NCBI GenBank assembly: GCA_965222425.1
Contig: CBDCTW010000018.1
Location: 310,001-374,000, forward strand
DNA: 64,000 nucleotides
Reading direction: 5' to 3'
Source: CBDCNP01 sp965222425
Lineage (GTDB): Bacteria; Acidobacteriota; Vicinamibacteria; Marinacidobacterales; DATDRI01
Positions within the stretch are counted from its first letter, which is position 1. The number at the start of each line of letters is the position of its first letter. The notes beneath the pieces were generated by a model, which saw only the letters and a program-made list of their open reading frames with translations, made no database searches and was not told the DNA's origin. Shown here piece by piece: positions 34,203-43,747 of this stretch. Both the position numbers and the translations under genes were made by a program.

Positions 34203-34738
34203 CAGCTGCCGATATCCAGCAAAAACTCGAGCAGAAATTTCCCGGAAAGATCAAACGATCCGAGCTCGAGGTCGTCGATCCCTTCATCGTCGTAGAGACT
34301 TTCGCCATCGCCGAGATCGGCAAGTGGCTTCGCGACGTGCCGGAGATGGCCTTCGATACGCTTCACTGTCTCTCGGGCGCCGACTACCCCAAGGAAGAGA
34401 AGTTGGAGGTCGTCTACCACCTGTCCTCCTTGAAGCATCGTCATTGGATCGTCCTGAAGGTCGAGGTTCCTCGCGAAGGAGCCAAGGTGCCGACGGCCGA
34501 GAACGTGTGGAAGACGGCCAACTGGCACGAACGTGAGGCGTACGATCTCTACGGCATCTGGTTCGAAGGCCACAGCGATCTGCGCCGCATCTTGTTGCCC
34601 GATGACTGGGAAGGCCACCCCCTCAAGAAGGATTGGGAGTGGCCGGAGGAATGGCACGGTATTCCGGTCAAGCCCGGGAAGCAAATGGTCCAAAGAGTTA
34701 TAGAGGGAGAGAAACTTGGAGTCGGCCCGTTCGATTAA
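34199..34738 (+). CDS. nuoC: NADH-quinone oxidoreductase subunit C
   Basis: 179 residues, the 30 kDa hydrophilic subunit. The family signature is ANWHEREAYDLYGIWFEGHSDLRRILLPDDWEGHPLKKD. It is separate from NuoD here, unlike the fused NuoCD of enterobacteria. Overlaps nuoB by 4 bp; about 96 bp precede nuoD. Confidence 0.96.
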   Translation: MTAADIQQKLEQKFPGKIKRSELEVVDPFIVVETFAIAEIGKWLRDVPEMAFDTLHCLSGADYPKEEKLEVVYHLSSLKHRHWIVLKVEVPREGAKVPTAENVWKTANWHEREAYDLYGIWFEGHSDLRRILLPDDWEGHPLKKDWEWPEEWHGIPVKPGKQMVQRVIEGEKLGVGPFD

Positions 34739-34834
34739 CGTCGGGGCCGACCCGGCCGGCAAGCCTTCAGCTCACGCGAAGTAGTCCGCCGACGAGGCGC
34801 GATAGCCATTGAAAAAAGTGATAGACGAGCAATC

Positions 34835-36004
34835 ATGGTAGCAGAGAAGCCACAGCCCTGGTCAGAGGAAACGCCGACCTTCAGCATCGAGGCGTACCAC
34901 GGGGACGACATGATCCTCAACATGGGTCCGCAGCATCCGTCGACCCACGGCGTGCTCCGGATCGAGCTTCTTACCGACGGCGAGGTGGTCAAGGAAGCTC
35001 GCCCGCACATCGGCTACCTCCATCGTAACTTCGAGAAACACGCCGAGAATATCGATTACCCGGGTGTCATTCCTTTCACCGATCGGATGGACTACGTCGC
35101 GTCGATGACGAACAGCCTCACCTATGCTCTGACCGTCGAAAAATTGATGGGCATCCAAGTCAATGACCGCGTCGAGACCATCAGGGTGATAATGTCGGAG
35201 CTGCAGAGGATCGCGAGTCATCTGCTCTCGGTGGGGACATACGGAATCGATCTCGGTGCCTTTACACCTTTTCTCCACTGTTTTCGGGATCGAGAGATGG
35301 TGCTCGATCTCTTCGAATGGCTTTGTGGCGCACGGCTCCTTTACAACTACAGCTGGGTAGGTGGTGTCTCTCACGACCTACCCGACGGCTGGATGGCAAA
35401 GTGCCGATACTTCGTCGATCAGTTCGGACACACGATTGACGAAGTAGATGACCTGCTGAGCTTCAACAAGATCTTCACCAAACGTACCGCGACCGTCGGC
35501 ATCCTCCCTCCCGACCTGGCGGTTAACTATGCGATTAGCGGTCCGAATCTGCGCGGCTCCGGCATCAAATGGGATATTCGCAAGGAAGAACCTTACTGCG
35601 GCTACGAGAACTACGATTTCGAGGTGCCGATCGGCACCGGAGAGCATGGACCCATCGGCTCCTGCTGGGATCGGTACTACGTCCGCATCCTCGAAATGCG
35701 CGAGAGCTGCAGGATCATTCTCCAGGCTCTGGATCGGCTCCCCGAAGGCGATGTGCACGAGCACGTTCCGAAGCGGGTCAAGCCCGCGAAGGGTGAGGCC
35801 TATCTGCGTACCGAGACGCCTCGAGGAGAGCTCGCCTACTACGTGGTGAGTGATGGTAGTCTGATCCCGTTTCGCGTCAAGGGGCGGTCGCCCTGTTTCG
35901 TGCACATGAGCGTTTTCCAGGAGATCGCGCGTGGCGAAATGATCGCGGACATGGTGGCCATTATCGGGAGCTTGGATATCGTTCTCGGGGAGATCGATCG
36001 CTGA
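34835..36004 (+). CDS. nuoD: NADH-quinone oxidoreductase subunit D
   Basis: 389 residues, the 49 kDa subunit, forming the quinone site with NuoB. Motifs: LNMGPQHPSTHGVLRIELLTDGE with the His-pair region, PHIGYLHRNFEKHAENIDY, and the C-terminal SRGELAYYVVSDG-type segment (here PRGELAYYVVSDGSLIPFRVKGRSPCFVHM). Its TGA stop overlaps the nuoH ATG. Confidence 0.97.
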   Translation: MVAEKPQPWSEETPTFSIEAYHGDDMILNMGPQHPSTHGVLRIELLTDGEVVKEARPHIGYLHRNFEKHAENIDYPGVIPFTDRMDYVASMTNSLTYALTVEKLMGIQVNDRVETIRVIMSELQRIASHLLSVGTYGIDLGAFTPFLHCFRDREMVLDLFEWLCGARLLYNYSWVGGVSHDLPDGWMAKCRYFVDQFGHTIDEVDDLLSFNKIFTKRTATVGILPPDLAVNYAISGPNLRGSGIKWDIRKEEPYCGYENYDFEVPIGTGEHGPIGSCWDRYYVRILEMRESCRIILQALDRLPEGDVHEHVPKRVKPAKGEAYLRTETPRGELAYYVVSDGSLIPFRVKGRSPCFVHMSVFQEIARGEMIADMVAIIGSLDIVLGEIDR

Positions 36005-37164
36005 TGATTACGCGACAGCGGCAGATCGAGATGAAGATTCTGCCGGTGATCTCGGCCGCCGTGGTCATCGGCGCGGCGGGGGCCGTCATTGCCATCGGGG
36101 CGCTCCCGGTTATTGCAGGGTTGGTAGCCGGTCTGATCGAGTCCTACGTACCGGAGGGGTTGCGCCCGGCGGTGGGAAGGGGGCTTGGCGTCGCCGCGAT
36201 CGTGGGATTCCTGTCCCAGTTTCCCATCTTCGCCATCTGGTTCGAAAGAAAGGTCGCCGCCCACATCCAAGATCGACTCGGGCCGATGCGGGTCGGTTGG
36301 CACGGCGTCCTTCAGAGCTTTGCCGACGGTATCAAGTTACTTTTCAAGGAAGACATTATCCCCGTAGAAGGTGACAAACCTCTCTTCCGTTTGGCGCCCT
36401 ACCTGGTTTTGGCCGGCAGTTTTGCAGCTTTTGCGGTCATTCCGTGGGCAGACGGCCTCGTGGTCTCGAACCTCAACATCGGGCTTCTTTACGTGATCGC
36501 CATCAGCTCTTTCAACGCGATTGGCATACTGATGGCGGGTTGGGCGTCCAACAACAAGTACTCGCTCTTCGGTGGAATGCGATCGGCGGCCCAAATCATC
36601 AGTTACGAGATCCCGACAGTGCTCACTCTGCTCGTCGTGATCGTGCAGGTGGGGAGCCTGAACCTCCAAGATGTCGTGGTTGCCCAGCAGGGAGGAGTCT
36701 TCAACTGGTTCGTCTTTGGTGGCGGCGATTGGCGAATGTTCCCGATCAACCTCATTGCCTTCGTGGTGTTCTTTATTTGCGGTCTAGCAGAGACCAACCG
36801 CACTCCGTTCGACCTCCCGGAAGCAGAATCGGAGTTGGTGGCCGGGTTCCATACCGAGTACAGCGGAATGCGATTCGCGATGTTCTTTCTTGCCGAGTAT
36901 GGCGCGATGTTCTTTGTCAGCGCGCTGGCCACGGTGCTCTTCCTCGGCGGTTGGCAAGGGTTTCTTGCCGAGCCGCTGATTCCGGGCTCGCTGCTGTTCG
37001 TGGCGAAAACGATGTTCTTGGTATTCGTTCAGATGTGGCTTCGTTGGACGCTGCCGCGCCTGCGAGTCGACCAGCTGATGGCCATGTGCTGGAAGTATTT
37101 GATCCCGATCGGATTCGTGCTCCTGATCGTGGCGGCTTTCTTTTCTCTAGAGTTCGAGGGCTAG
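36004..37164 (+). CDS. nuoH: NADH-quinone oxidoreductase subunit H
   Basis: 386 residues, about eight helices. The quinone-channel motifs are FAIWFERKVAAHIQDRLGPMRVGWHGVLQSFADGIKLLFKEDI and NRTPFDLPEAESELVAGFHTEYSGMRFAMFFLAEY. The N-terminal region (residues 1-60) is longer than in many homologues, with an extra hydrophobic stretch. Gene order goes from D straight to H: nuoE, nuoF and nuoG are absent here. Confidence 0.97.
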   Translation: MITRQRQIEMKILPVISAAVVIGAAGAVIAIGALPVIAGLVAGLIESYVPEGLRPAVGRGLGVAAIVGFLSQFPIFAIWFERKVAAHIQDRLGPMRVGWHGVLQSFADGIKLLFKEDIIPVEGDKPLFRLAPYLVLAGSFAAFAVIPWADGLVVSNLNIGLLYVIAISSFNAIGILMAGWASNNKYSLFGGMRSAAQIISYEIPTVLTLLVVIVQVGSLNLQDVVVAQQGGVFNWFVFGGGDWRMFPINLIAFVVFFICGLAETNRTPFDLPEAESELVAGFHTEYSGMRFAMFFLAEYGAMFFVSALATVLFLGGWQGFLAEPLIPGSLLFVAKTMFLVFVQMWLRWTLPRLRVDQLMAMCWKYLIPIGFVLLIVAAFFSLEFEG

Positions 37165-37171
37165 GAGACCG

Positions 37172-37708
37172 ATGAAAGAGTATTTCACCGACATGTTCGG
37201 CGCCGTCGTTTCGATCGCCAAGGGCATGGCGGTAACTCTGAAGCACATCTTCATGCCTTCTGTAACGCAGCAGTACACGGCCGACGAAAAACCGGAGGAG
37301 CGCTGGAAGTCTCTCTTGGTACCCGAGGGACGGCTCAATGAACGCTCCCGGATGAAACTCCACGTCAAGATCGAGGATTGCATCGGCTGCAAGCAGTGCG
37401 AGAGAGCTTGTCCGGTCGATTGTATCTACATTATTGCCGAAAAGCGCAAAAAGGACGCGGCGCCGATCTTTGCTACCGACGGAACAGCCATCAAGCTCAA
37501 CGTGCCGCAGTTCGACATCGATATGTCGCTCTGCTGCTACTGTGCGCTCTGTGTCTACCCTTGCCCCACGGATTGCATCGTGATGACACCGGAGTATGAG
37601 TTTGCCGAGAGCGTAAAGGGGAATCTGCTCTATCGGTTCGCCAAAGATCAACCTAACCCGCCCGCACCCAAGAAGGAGCCGGTGCCCGCGGTGGCGGGGG
37701 GAGAGTAG
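37172..37708 (+). CDS. nuoI: NADH-quinone oxidoreductase subunit I
   Basis: 178 residues with two [4Fe-4S] motifs, CIGCKQCERACPVDC and CCYCALCVYPCPTDC (clusters N6a and N6b), after a membrane-associated N-terminal helix (VSIAKGMAVTLKHIF). It passes electrons toward NuoB. The proline-rich C-terminus (PNPPAPKKEPVPAV) is lineage-specific. Confidence 0.96.
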   Translation: MKEYFTDMFGAVVSIAKGMAVTLKHIFMPSVTQQYTADEKPEERWKSLLVPEGRLNERSRMKLHVKIEDCIGCKQCERACPVDCIYIIAEKRKKDAAPIFATDGTAIKLNVPQFDIDMSLCCYCALCVYPCPTDCIVMTPEYEFAESVKGNLLYRFAKDQPNPPAPKKEPVPAVAGGE

Positions 37709-37719
37709 TCCAACTGGCC

Positions 37720-38229
37720 ATGGGAGAGCTCGCGACCCAAGTCGTCTTCTACACTTTCGCGGCCCTTGTCGTAGCCTCCGCGGCGCTCGTCGTCTTGGGT
37801 CGAAACCTGGTTCATTCCGCCTTCGCCCTGCTGGCTACGTTTTTCGGGGTTGCGGTCTTCTACGTCTTGCTGGGAGCCGATTTTCTCGCCGGCGCGCAAG
37901 TGCTCGTCTACGTTGGCGGAATCCTCATCTTGTTACTCTTCGGCGTCATGCTGACCCACCGGGTCTACGGTATGAGTCTCCAGACCGTGACCATCCAGTT
38001 TTGGCCGGGGTTGGGCGTCGCGACGGCGGTGTTCTTGACGATCACTTACCTCATCTACCGGACGCCTTGGAAAAGTTTGGGATTCGCGGCCTTCGAGGGA
38101 CCGACGACGGCGAGTATCGGTGAACTTTTTATGACCCAATACATACTGCCTTTCGAGGCGGCATCGGTGTTGCTGCTGATAGCTCTGATGGGCGCCGCGA
38201 TGATCGTCCGGCGGAGGTCCGACCTGTGA
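37720..38229 (+). CDS. nuoJ: NADH-quinone oxidoreductase subunit J
   Basis: 169 residues, five helices. LVVLGRNLVHSAFALLATFFGVAVFYVLLGADFLAGAQVLVYVGGILILLLFGVML is the conserved NuoJ core with the pi-bulge helix region. It overlaps nuoK by 4 bp. Confidence 0.95.
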   Translation: MGELATQVVFYTFAALVVASAALVVLGRNLVHSAFALLATFFGVAVFYVLLGADFLAGAQVLVYVGGILILLLFGVMLTHRVYGMSLQTVTIQFWPGLGVATAVFLTITYLIYRTPWKSLGFAAFEGPTTASIGELFMTQYILPFEAASVLLLIALMGAAMIVRRRSDL

Positions 38230-38531
38230 TTCCTCTCGAACACTATTTGGTAGTCTCGGCGGCCCTCTTCTCACTAGGGTTGCTAGGTGTGCTGACACGG
38301 AAGAATGCGATCAACGTCCTGATGTCCATCGAGTTGATATTCAATTCTGCCAACATCAATTTGGTCGCTTTTTCGCGCTTTACATCTTCCGATCTCTCCG
38401 GTCAGATATTCGCGGTGTTCGTCATCGTCATCGCAGCCTCCGAGGCGGCGGTGGCATTGGCTATCGTTCTCTCACTCTACCGGATCATAAAGAGCGTGAA
38501 CCTGGATGAGGCTACCGCCCTCCGAGGATAG
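38226..38531 (+). CDS. nuoK: NADH-quinone oxidoreductase subunit K
   Basis: 101 residues, three helices, MrpC-like. The two conserved membrane glutamates are in LMSIELIFNSANINLVAF and IAASEAAVALAIVLSLYR. Followed after 5 bp by nuoN rather than nuoL. Confidence 0.95.
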   Translation: MIPLEHYLVVSAALFSLGLLGVLTRKNAINVLMSIELIFNSANINLVAFSRFTSSDLSGQIFAVFVIVIAASEAAVALAIVLSLYRIIKSVNLDEATALRG

Positions 38532-38536
38532 GCACG

Positions 38537-40045
38537 ATGGCGCTCGGAACCATTGACAGTCTCAAGTATTTTCTGCCGGAGCTGATCCTGGTGTGGACTC
38601 TTGCCGTCGTGATCGTGGTCGATCTCGCCCTTAGAGAACGGCAGGATCGGCGGTGGGGCACGGCGGCCATTGCCTTAGTCGGTTTGGTGCTAGCGGGGTT
38701 CTACACCGTCATGCTGGGTGACGCACCCCAAGGCACGCTCTTTACTAGGATGGTCGTCCTCGACCACTTCGGCGTACTGCTTCGTGCTTTGTTCATCCTG
38801 ACCGCAATCCTGGTCCTGCTTTTGTCCGTTCCTTCGCGCGAGCTGTCAAGGTTGAACCAAGGCGAGCTCTTCGCTCTGCTGCTCGCGGTGACCGTATCCA
38901 TGATGTGGATGGCGAACTCCATCAATCTCCTCATGATGTACCTCGCGCTGGAGATGGTTTCGGTCTGTTCTTACATCATGGTCGGTTACTTGAAGGGGGA
39001 GCGGCTCTCGAACGAGGCGTCGCTCAAGTACATTCTGTTCGGCGCGATCGCGACCGGAACGATGCTCTACGGTTTGTCACTACTCTACGGGCTCACTGGA
39101 ACGCTGGATATCTATGAGATCCGTGCCGCCCTCTTGGGCCAAGGAGCCGCAAGCGAGGCAGGACCGGCGCTGTTGTTCATCGTGATTCTGGTGCTCGCCG
39201 GGATCGGTTTCAAGACCGCCGCGGTTCCGTTCCATTTCTGGTGCCCGGATGCCTATACCGGCGCTCCGACACCGGTGACCGCATTCTTGTCGGTGGGGCC
39301 GAAAGTGGCCGGGTTCGCGGTGCTCATTCGGTTCTTCTTCGGTGGCATGGCACAGCCTGGACCGGAAACCGCCCAGGTGGTCCAGATGGTTGGTCCGGTC
39401 AACTGGCAGGCGATCTTAATCGGCGTGTCGGTCATCACCATGACGGTGGGGAATGTGGCAGCGCTTCTCCAATCGAACCTCAAGCGCCTGTTTGCGTATT
39501 CGAGCATCGCTCACTCGGGGTACATCTTGATGGGGGCGGTGGTTCTTTCCGAGGAAGGCATCCAGGCCATGCTGGCCTACATCGTCATCTACTTGTTCAT
39601 GAACCTGGGCGTGTTTCTGGTAGTAATCGTCGTCCATGACAACGTGGGGAGCTTCGACATCAAGGACTATGCGGGCATGTGGAAACGCTCGCCGATGTTG
39701 ACCATCGCGATGGCTATCTTCCTCTTGTCATTGATGGGGATCCCGCCGTTCGCCGGCTTTCTGGCAAAGTTCTACATATTCTCGGCCGTAATCCGGGCCG
39801 GGCTCGGTTGGTTTGCGGTGGTCGGCGTCTTGAACGCCGCGATCGCAGCCTATTACTATATGAAGATAATCAAGACCATGGTCATCGAAGCCGACTCGAG
39901 CGGCGATTCCAGCCAGCTGGAGCTTCATCCGATATACACTGGGTTGCTCTTTTTCTTGCTGGTGCCTAATGTGATCGGCCTCATACTATGGGGCTACTTG
40001 GATCGGATAACAGAGTATTCGACGAAGATATTGGAAACCTTTTGA
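38537..40045 (+). CDS. nuoN: NADH-quinone oxidoreductase subunit N
   Basis: 502 residues with about 14 helices, an antiporter-type proton-pumping subunit. It is NuoN rather than L or M by YFLPELILVWTLAVVIVVDLAL at the start and SNEASLKYILFGAIATGTMLYGLSLLYG. Channel residues are kept: the helix-5 Glu in LALEMVSVCSYIMVG and Lys in GFKTAAVPFHFWCPDAYTGAPTPVTAFLS. NuoL and NuoM, normally between K and N, are not encoded in this window. Confidence 0.95.
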   Translation: MALGTIDSLKYFLPELILVWTLAVVIVVDLALRERQDRRWGTAAIALVGLVLAGFYTVMLGDAPQGTLFTRMVVLDHFGVLLRALFILTAILVLLLSVPSRELSRLNQGELFALLLAVTVSMMWMANSINLLMMYLALEMVSVCSYIMVGYLKGERLSNEASLKYILFGAIATGTMLYGLSLLYGLTGTLDIYEIRAALLGQGAASEAGPALLFIVILVLAGIGFKTAAVPFHFWCPDAYTGAPTPVTAFLSVGPKVAGFAVLIRFFFGGMAQPGPETAQVVQMVGPVNWQAILIGVSVITMTVGNVAALLQSNLKRLFAYSSIAHSGYILMGAVVLSEEGIQAMLAYIVIYLFMNLGVFLVVIVVHDNVGSFDIKDYAGMWKRSPMLTIAMAIFLLSLMGIPPFAGFLAKFYIFSAVIRAGLGWFAVVGVLNAAIAAYYYMKIIKTMVIEADSSGDSSQLELHPIYTGLLFFLLVPNVIGLILWGYLDRITEYSTKILETF

Positions 40046-40066
40046 TCTGTAAGGAGGATAAAGAGA

Positions 40067-40327
40067 ATGGCTTACATCATCGCTGAGCCTTGCATCGGGA
40101 CCAAGGACACCGCCTGCGTGGAGGTATGCCCGGTTGATTGCATTCACCCCATGAAGGACGCAGACGGGTTCGAGGCCGCAGAGCAGCTCTACATCGATAA
40201 CGATACCTGCATCGACTGTGGGGCTTGTGAACCGGTCTGCCCGGTGACCGCCATCTTTCCGGAAGAAGAGTTGCCCGACAAGTGGAAGGATTACATCGAG
40301 AAGAACGCTGCCTACTTCGCTAAGTAG
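40067..40327 (+). CDS. Dicluster ferredoxin (FdxA-like)
   Basis: 86 residues. The two cluster motifs are CIGTKDTACVEVCPVDC and CIDCGACEPVCP, the first having the longer spacing of 7Fe/8Fe FdxA-type ferredoxins; DCIHPMKDADGFEAAEQLYID between them is typical. AAGGAGG-like ribosome site. It starts 21 bp after nuoN, so it is probably co-transcribed with complex I and may be its electron donor, given the missing NuoEFG. Confidence 0.93.
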   Translation: MAYIIAEPCIGTKDTACVEVCPVDCIHPMKDADGFEAAEQLYIDNDTCIDCGACEPVCPVTAIFPEEELPDKWKDYIEKNAAYFAK

Positions 40328-40614
40328 GGCTTTGCAGAACAACTCGACATAACCAAGCCTCTTCGAATCCCTTCGTCAGGCCCAAGAAGGCACTCATGAC
40401 CGAGCCGCCCGCCGGGGGCCGGCTGGGGTGCGTGGTATGATGGGATTCGGTGGAGGCATTTTTTTTCGGAGAGCCTTCGTTGTGAGATCGCTGGCTGGGG
40501 TGCGCCGATGCTGTTCTCAGCGCTCGTGAAGGGGACCGGATCGGAGCCGAGACGAAACCCTGCCGACCGAGCCCGACCCTGAACCGACTGAGATTGACCA
40601 AGAAATGCCTAGGA

Positions 40615-42141
40615 ATGCCTACGAATGTTGACGGGCCAATCACCTTGGCCAAAACCGTCCCACCGTCCTACCGCAGCTCGTTGAAGCTCTATTCCCTCGG
40701 CGTCATCCTCCTCTCGGCGCTGGCCTGCGCCACGAACCCGGCGACGGGCAAGAAAGACTTCGTCCTCGTTAGTGAAGCCCAAGAAATCGAGATGGGCGCG
40801 TCCGCCGATCGCCAGGTGACCCAGAGCATGGGCCTCTATGATGATGGAGACCTGGCTTCCTATGTCTCCGACATCGGTCTCCGGCTCGCCCGCAACTCTG
40901 AAAGGCCGCACCTGCCGTGGAAGGTCCAGGTCATCGACTCGCCGGTGGTCAACGCCTTCGCGATTCCGGGCGGGTACGTCTATTTGACGCGCGGCATTCT
41001 GGCCTACATGAACAGCGAAGCGGCCATGGTGGGGATTCTTGGACACGAGATTGGACACATCACGGCTCGACATAGTGTGCAGCAGATTTCCCGCGCCCAG
41101 TTAGCGAGAATTGGCCTAGGGGTGGGGTCGATCGCGGTACCGGAGGTACGACCCTTCGGGGACTTATTACAGACTGGAGTGGGCGTGTTGCTCCTGAAGT
41201 TCAGCCGGGATGACGAGCGGGAATCCGACACCCTTGGGGTTCGCTATTCGTTGGCCGCGGGATATGACCCAACCGAGATGGCCGCTTTTTTCGGCGTACT
41301 CGACCGAATGGGTGAGCGGTCGGGCAACGGTGTACCGGGCTGGCTCTCCACCCACCCCGTTCCTGAGGATCGGGAGCAGCACATACTCCAGTTGGTCCAA
41401 ACGCAGGCCGGGAATCGGTCGCTGGTGGTGAGGGAAGAGGACTTCAAGCGACGTCTCGAAGGCGTCATCTTCGGTGAGAACCCTCGAGAAGGGTTCATGG
41501 ACGGAAACCGATTCAAGCACCCCGATTTGCGCTTCCAGTTGGATTTCCCGACCGGTTGGAACGTTCAAAACACGCCGCGGGCGGTTTACTCCGCTCCCCC
41601 CGAGCGTGATGCCGCTCTTCAGCTTACCGCGACGCCGGTAGAGGAAGGAACGCGTCCGGAAAAGCACGCCACCCGCTTTTTCCAACAAAACAAGATCGAG
41701 TTCGGAACCGGCGAGCGGATCCGAGTCGGCGGGTTTCCGGCTTATGGAGCTCCTTTTCGTGTGCGGTCTTTCCAGGGCGTGCTGATCGGCGAGGCGGGAT
41801 TCGTGATCGACGGCGACATGGCCTACGAGATTCTGGGTTATACCTACGAGCAAAGCTACCGGAAGTACCGAAATGCCTTCCTGGAAGTCATCGAAAGCTA
41901 CGCTCGACTGAAGGATAAGAAGGCCCTTGACGTCCGGCCGCATCGCATCGCCCTCTATAACGTGCCGAAAAACACGACCGCGAGGAGGGTTTTCTCCGAG
42001 TCGGGGGCGGACGAGGATTCGATAGAGGAGCTGGCTTTACTCAACAATCTGCGACCGGAAGATCCCGTACAGGCGGGAACCCTTCTGAAGATCATCGACG
42101 CTCCCTTGAGCGAAAGGCCCGGAAGGAGCAATCGACCGTGA
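40615..42141 (+). CDS. M48 family metalloprotease lipoprotein with LysM-like tail
   Basis: About 508 residues. A lipoprotein signal (LGVILLSALAC) is followed by a BepA/YfgC-like M48 domain: VNAFAIPGGYVYLTRGILAYM, the zinc motif in ILGHEIGHITARH, and RDDERESDTLGVRYSLAAGYDP with the third ligand. Residues 300-430 form an extra beta-rich domain, and the end (TTARRVFSESGADEDSIEELALLNNLRPEDPVQAGTLLKI) looks like a LysM-type cell-wall domain. Periplasmic protein quality control is likely. Start is uncertain: TTG 40594 or ATG 40615. Its stop overlaps the M50 gene. Confidence 0.9.
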   Translation: MPTNVDGPITLAKTVPPSYRSSLKLYSLGVILLSALACATNPATGKKDFVLVSEAQEIEMGASADRQVTQSMGLYDDGDLASYVSDIGLRLARNSERPHLPWKVQVIDSPVVNAFAIPGGYVYLTRGILAYMNSEAAMVGILGHEIGHITARHSVQQISRAQLARIGLGVGSIAVPEVRPFGDLLQTGVGVLLLKFSRDDERESDTLGVRYSLAAGYDPTEMAAFFGVLDRMGERSGNGVPGWLSTHPVPEDREQHILQLVQTQAGNRSLVVREEDFKRRLEGVIFGENPREGFMDGNRFKHPDLRFQLDFPTGWNVQNTPRAVYSAPPERDAALQLTATPVEEGTRPEKHATRFFQQNKIEFGTGERIRVGGFPAYGAPFRVRSFQGVLIGEAGFVIDGDMAYEILGYTYEQSYRKYRNAFLEVIESYARLKDKKALDVRPHRIALYNVPKNTTARRVFSESGADEDSIEELALLNNLRPEDPVQAGTLLKIIDAPLSERPGRSNRP

Positions 42142-43262
42142 TCGGCCGTTCCTTCCGGGTGGCCACCATTTTCGGGATCCCCATCAAGGTCGATCTTTCC
42201 TGGCTGGTCATCGTCGTGCTGCTGACCGCCACCATGGCCGCCGCGTTTTCGCGTGACCACCCATCCCTGGGATGGCCGTCGTGGTTCCTGATGGGCCTCG
42301 CTTCTGCGATGTTTCTCTTCGGCTCGGTGCTCGCCCACGAGCTGTCACATGCCTTGGTCGCGCTCCGTGAGGGGATTGGCATACGGGGGATCACGCTGTT
42401 CATTTTCGGCGGTGCGGCGGAGATGATCGACGAGCCACCGAGCGCGAAGGCGGAGCTCAAAGTCGCCGTTGCGGGTCCCGCAATGAGTCTCGCACTGGCC
42501 GTCGGATTCGGTAGCCTGTACTCGGTCGGCCTGGGATGGTTTCACGAGTCGGTGCTAGGGGTCGTCAAGTACCTGGCCCTCATGAACGGCATCTTGGTGG
42601 CCTTCAACTTGGTGCCGGGTTTTCCTTTGGACGGCGGAAGGGTTTTGCGAGCTGTGCTGTGGGGAATCTGGGGCAATCTCCTCTACGCGACCCGAACCGC
42701 TAGCGTCGTGGGTTCCGGTTTTGGTGTTCTTATTATGCTGTTGGGCATCGTCTACATTCTGCCCTTTGGAAATCTCATCGGCGGCATCTGGTATCTCTTC
42801 ATCGGACTTTTTCTTCGCAACGCGGCGCGCGCGAGTTACCAGCAGATGTTGGTGAGGGACGTCCTACGGGGCGTCAAGGCCGCAGACCTAATGAGTCGGG
42901 AAGTGCCCTCGGTGTCGCCGGATGCGACGGTCGAGGAGATCGTGGATCGCGTGGTCTTGCCGACCGGGATGACGAATTTGCCCGTTCTCGAGAACAGTAG
43001 ACTAGTGGGTCTGCTCGGGCTTCGTGAGATCCAAGCGGTCGAGCGCTCTCACTGGAGTCAGGTGCGGGCGCGGGAGATCATGCGGCGAGATGTTCTCGGG
43101 CAGGTCGTATCTCCTGAGGATGATGCCAACCGGCTGCTTTCCATGGTCGTGAGCGACGATACATTGATTCCGGTCATGGATGGTGAAAGGTTGGTCGGGA
43201 TCGTAACGCGCCCCGAACTGATGAGGCGGCTCAAATTGAGAATGGAGCTGCCGTCGGCCTAG
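42138..43262 (+). CDS. Site-2 protease (M50) with CBS domains
   Basis: 374 residues. An intramembrane rhomboid-like S2P core: the zinc motif LAHELSHALVAL in helix 2, and NLVPGFPLDGGRVLRAVLWG with the third ligand Asp. After about six helices come two CBS repeats (VSPDATVEEIVDRVVLPTGMTNLPVLENSRLVGLLGLREIQAV and VVSPEDDANRLLSMVVSDDTLIPVMDGERLVGIVTRPEL) that may sense adenosine nucleotides. GTG start overlaps the M48 stop (GTGA), so the two proteases are made together. Confidence 0.92.
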   Translation: MIGRSFRVATIFGIPIKVDLSWLVIVVLLTATMAAAFSRDHPSLGWPSWFLMGLASAMFLFGSVLAHELSHALVALREGIGIRGITLFIFGGAAEMIDEPPSAKAELKVAVAGPAMSLALAVGFGSLYSVGLGWFHESVLGVVKYLALMNGILVAFNLVPGFPLDGGRVLRAVLWGIWGNLLYATRTASVVGSGFGVLIMLLGIVYILPFGNLIGGIWYLFIGLFLRNAARASYQQMLVRDVLRGVKAADLMSREVPSVSPDATVEEIVDRVVLPTGMTNLPVLENSRLVGLLGLREIQAVERSHWSQVRAREIMRRDVLGQVVSPEDDANRLLSMVVSDDTLIPVMDGERLVGIVTRPELMRRLKLRMELPSA

Positions 43263-43552
43263 AGGCAAGCGGCAAGCGCGTAGACCGCTGCGCAAATCAG
43301 GAGGATCGGCAAAAAGAGCGGTAACATGACGAGTCCGATCGCGAGGCACGCCAAAAGGCAAAGCAGCAAAAGCAACTTGATCGGGAAAAGCACCAGCTCG
43401 GCCACCCCACCAGCCAGTGCCCCCAGAAGCTTCGCCGGTAAGAGAAATAAGGCGAACAGGAGCCTGAAGCCCACGCACAGCAGCTCAAATGCGACTGCGG
43501 CTAGGGTGAGAACCACCGCGAACGCAGCCAAGCCCAAGAGTACTAGCTCCAA
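43259..43552 (-). CDS. Small hydrophobic membrane protein
   Basis: 97 residues, almost entirely hydrophobic with three predicted membrane helices (residues 3-25, 28-50, 60-95) and a few Lys/Arg at the turns. No family recognised. It converges on and overlaps the M50 stop by 4 bp. Confidence 0.5.
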   Translation of the reverse strand: MELVLLGLAAFAVVLTLAAVAFELLCVGFRLLFALFLLPAKLLGALAGGVAELVLFPIKLLLLLCLLACLAIGLVMLPLFLPILLICAAVYALAACL

Positions 43553-43570
43553 GTAATGTTTCCTCTTCCT

Positions 43571-43641
43571 TTATCCCTCTCCCTCTGGGAGAGTTCGGCG
43601 TCAATAGACGGCGTGCCCCTGTCAACGTGGCCAGACGCCGG
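43571..43641 (-). repeat. Dispersed repeat, copy 1
   Basis: The minus strand reads CCGGCGTCTGGCCACGTTGA then CAGGGGCACG, a variable 7-8 nt, TTGACGCC and a CTCTCCC-rich end. The same series occurs on the plus strand at 63871-63935, with about 30 of the first 31 bases identical. No coding sense; probably an interspersed non-autonomous element. Confidence 0.65.
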
Positions 43642-43747
43642 GTGAGGGTTCCACCATCTCTTCTTTAGATCTATACGAGCGGGCAGATACGGGGGTTCCC
43701 TGCAGTCCTCAGGAAAGCCTCGGAGGTTCTCGAGCACCTACCCTCCG

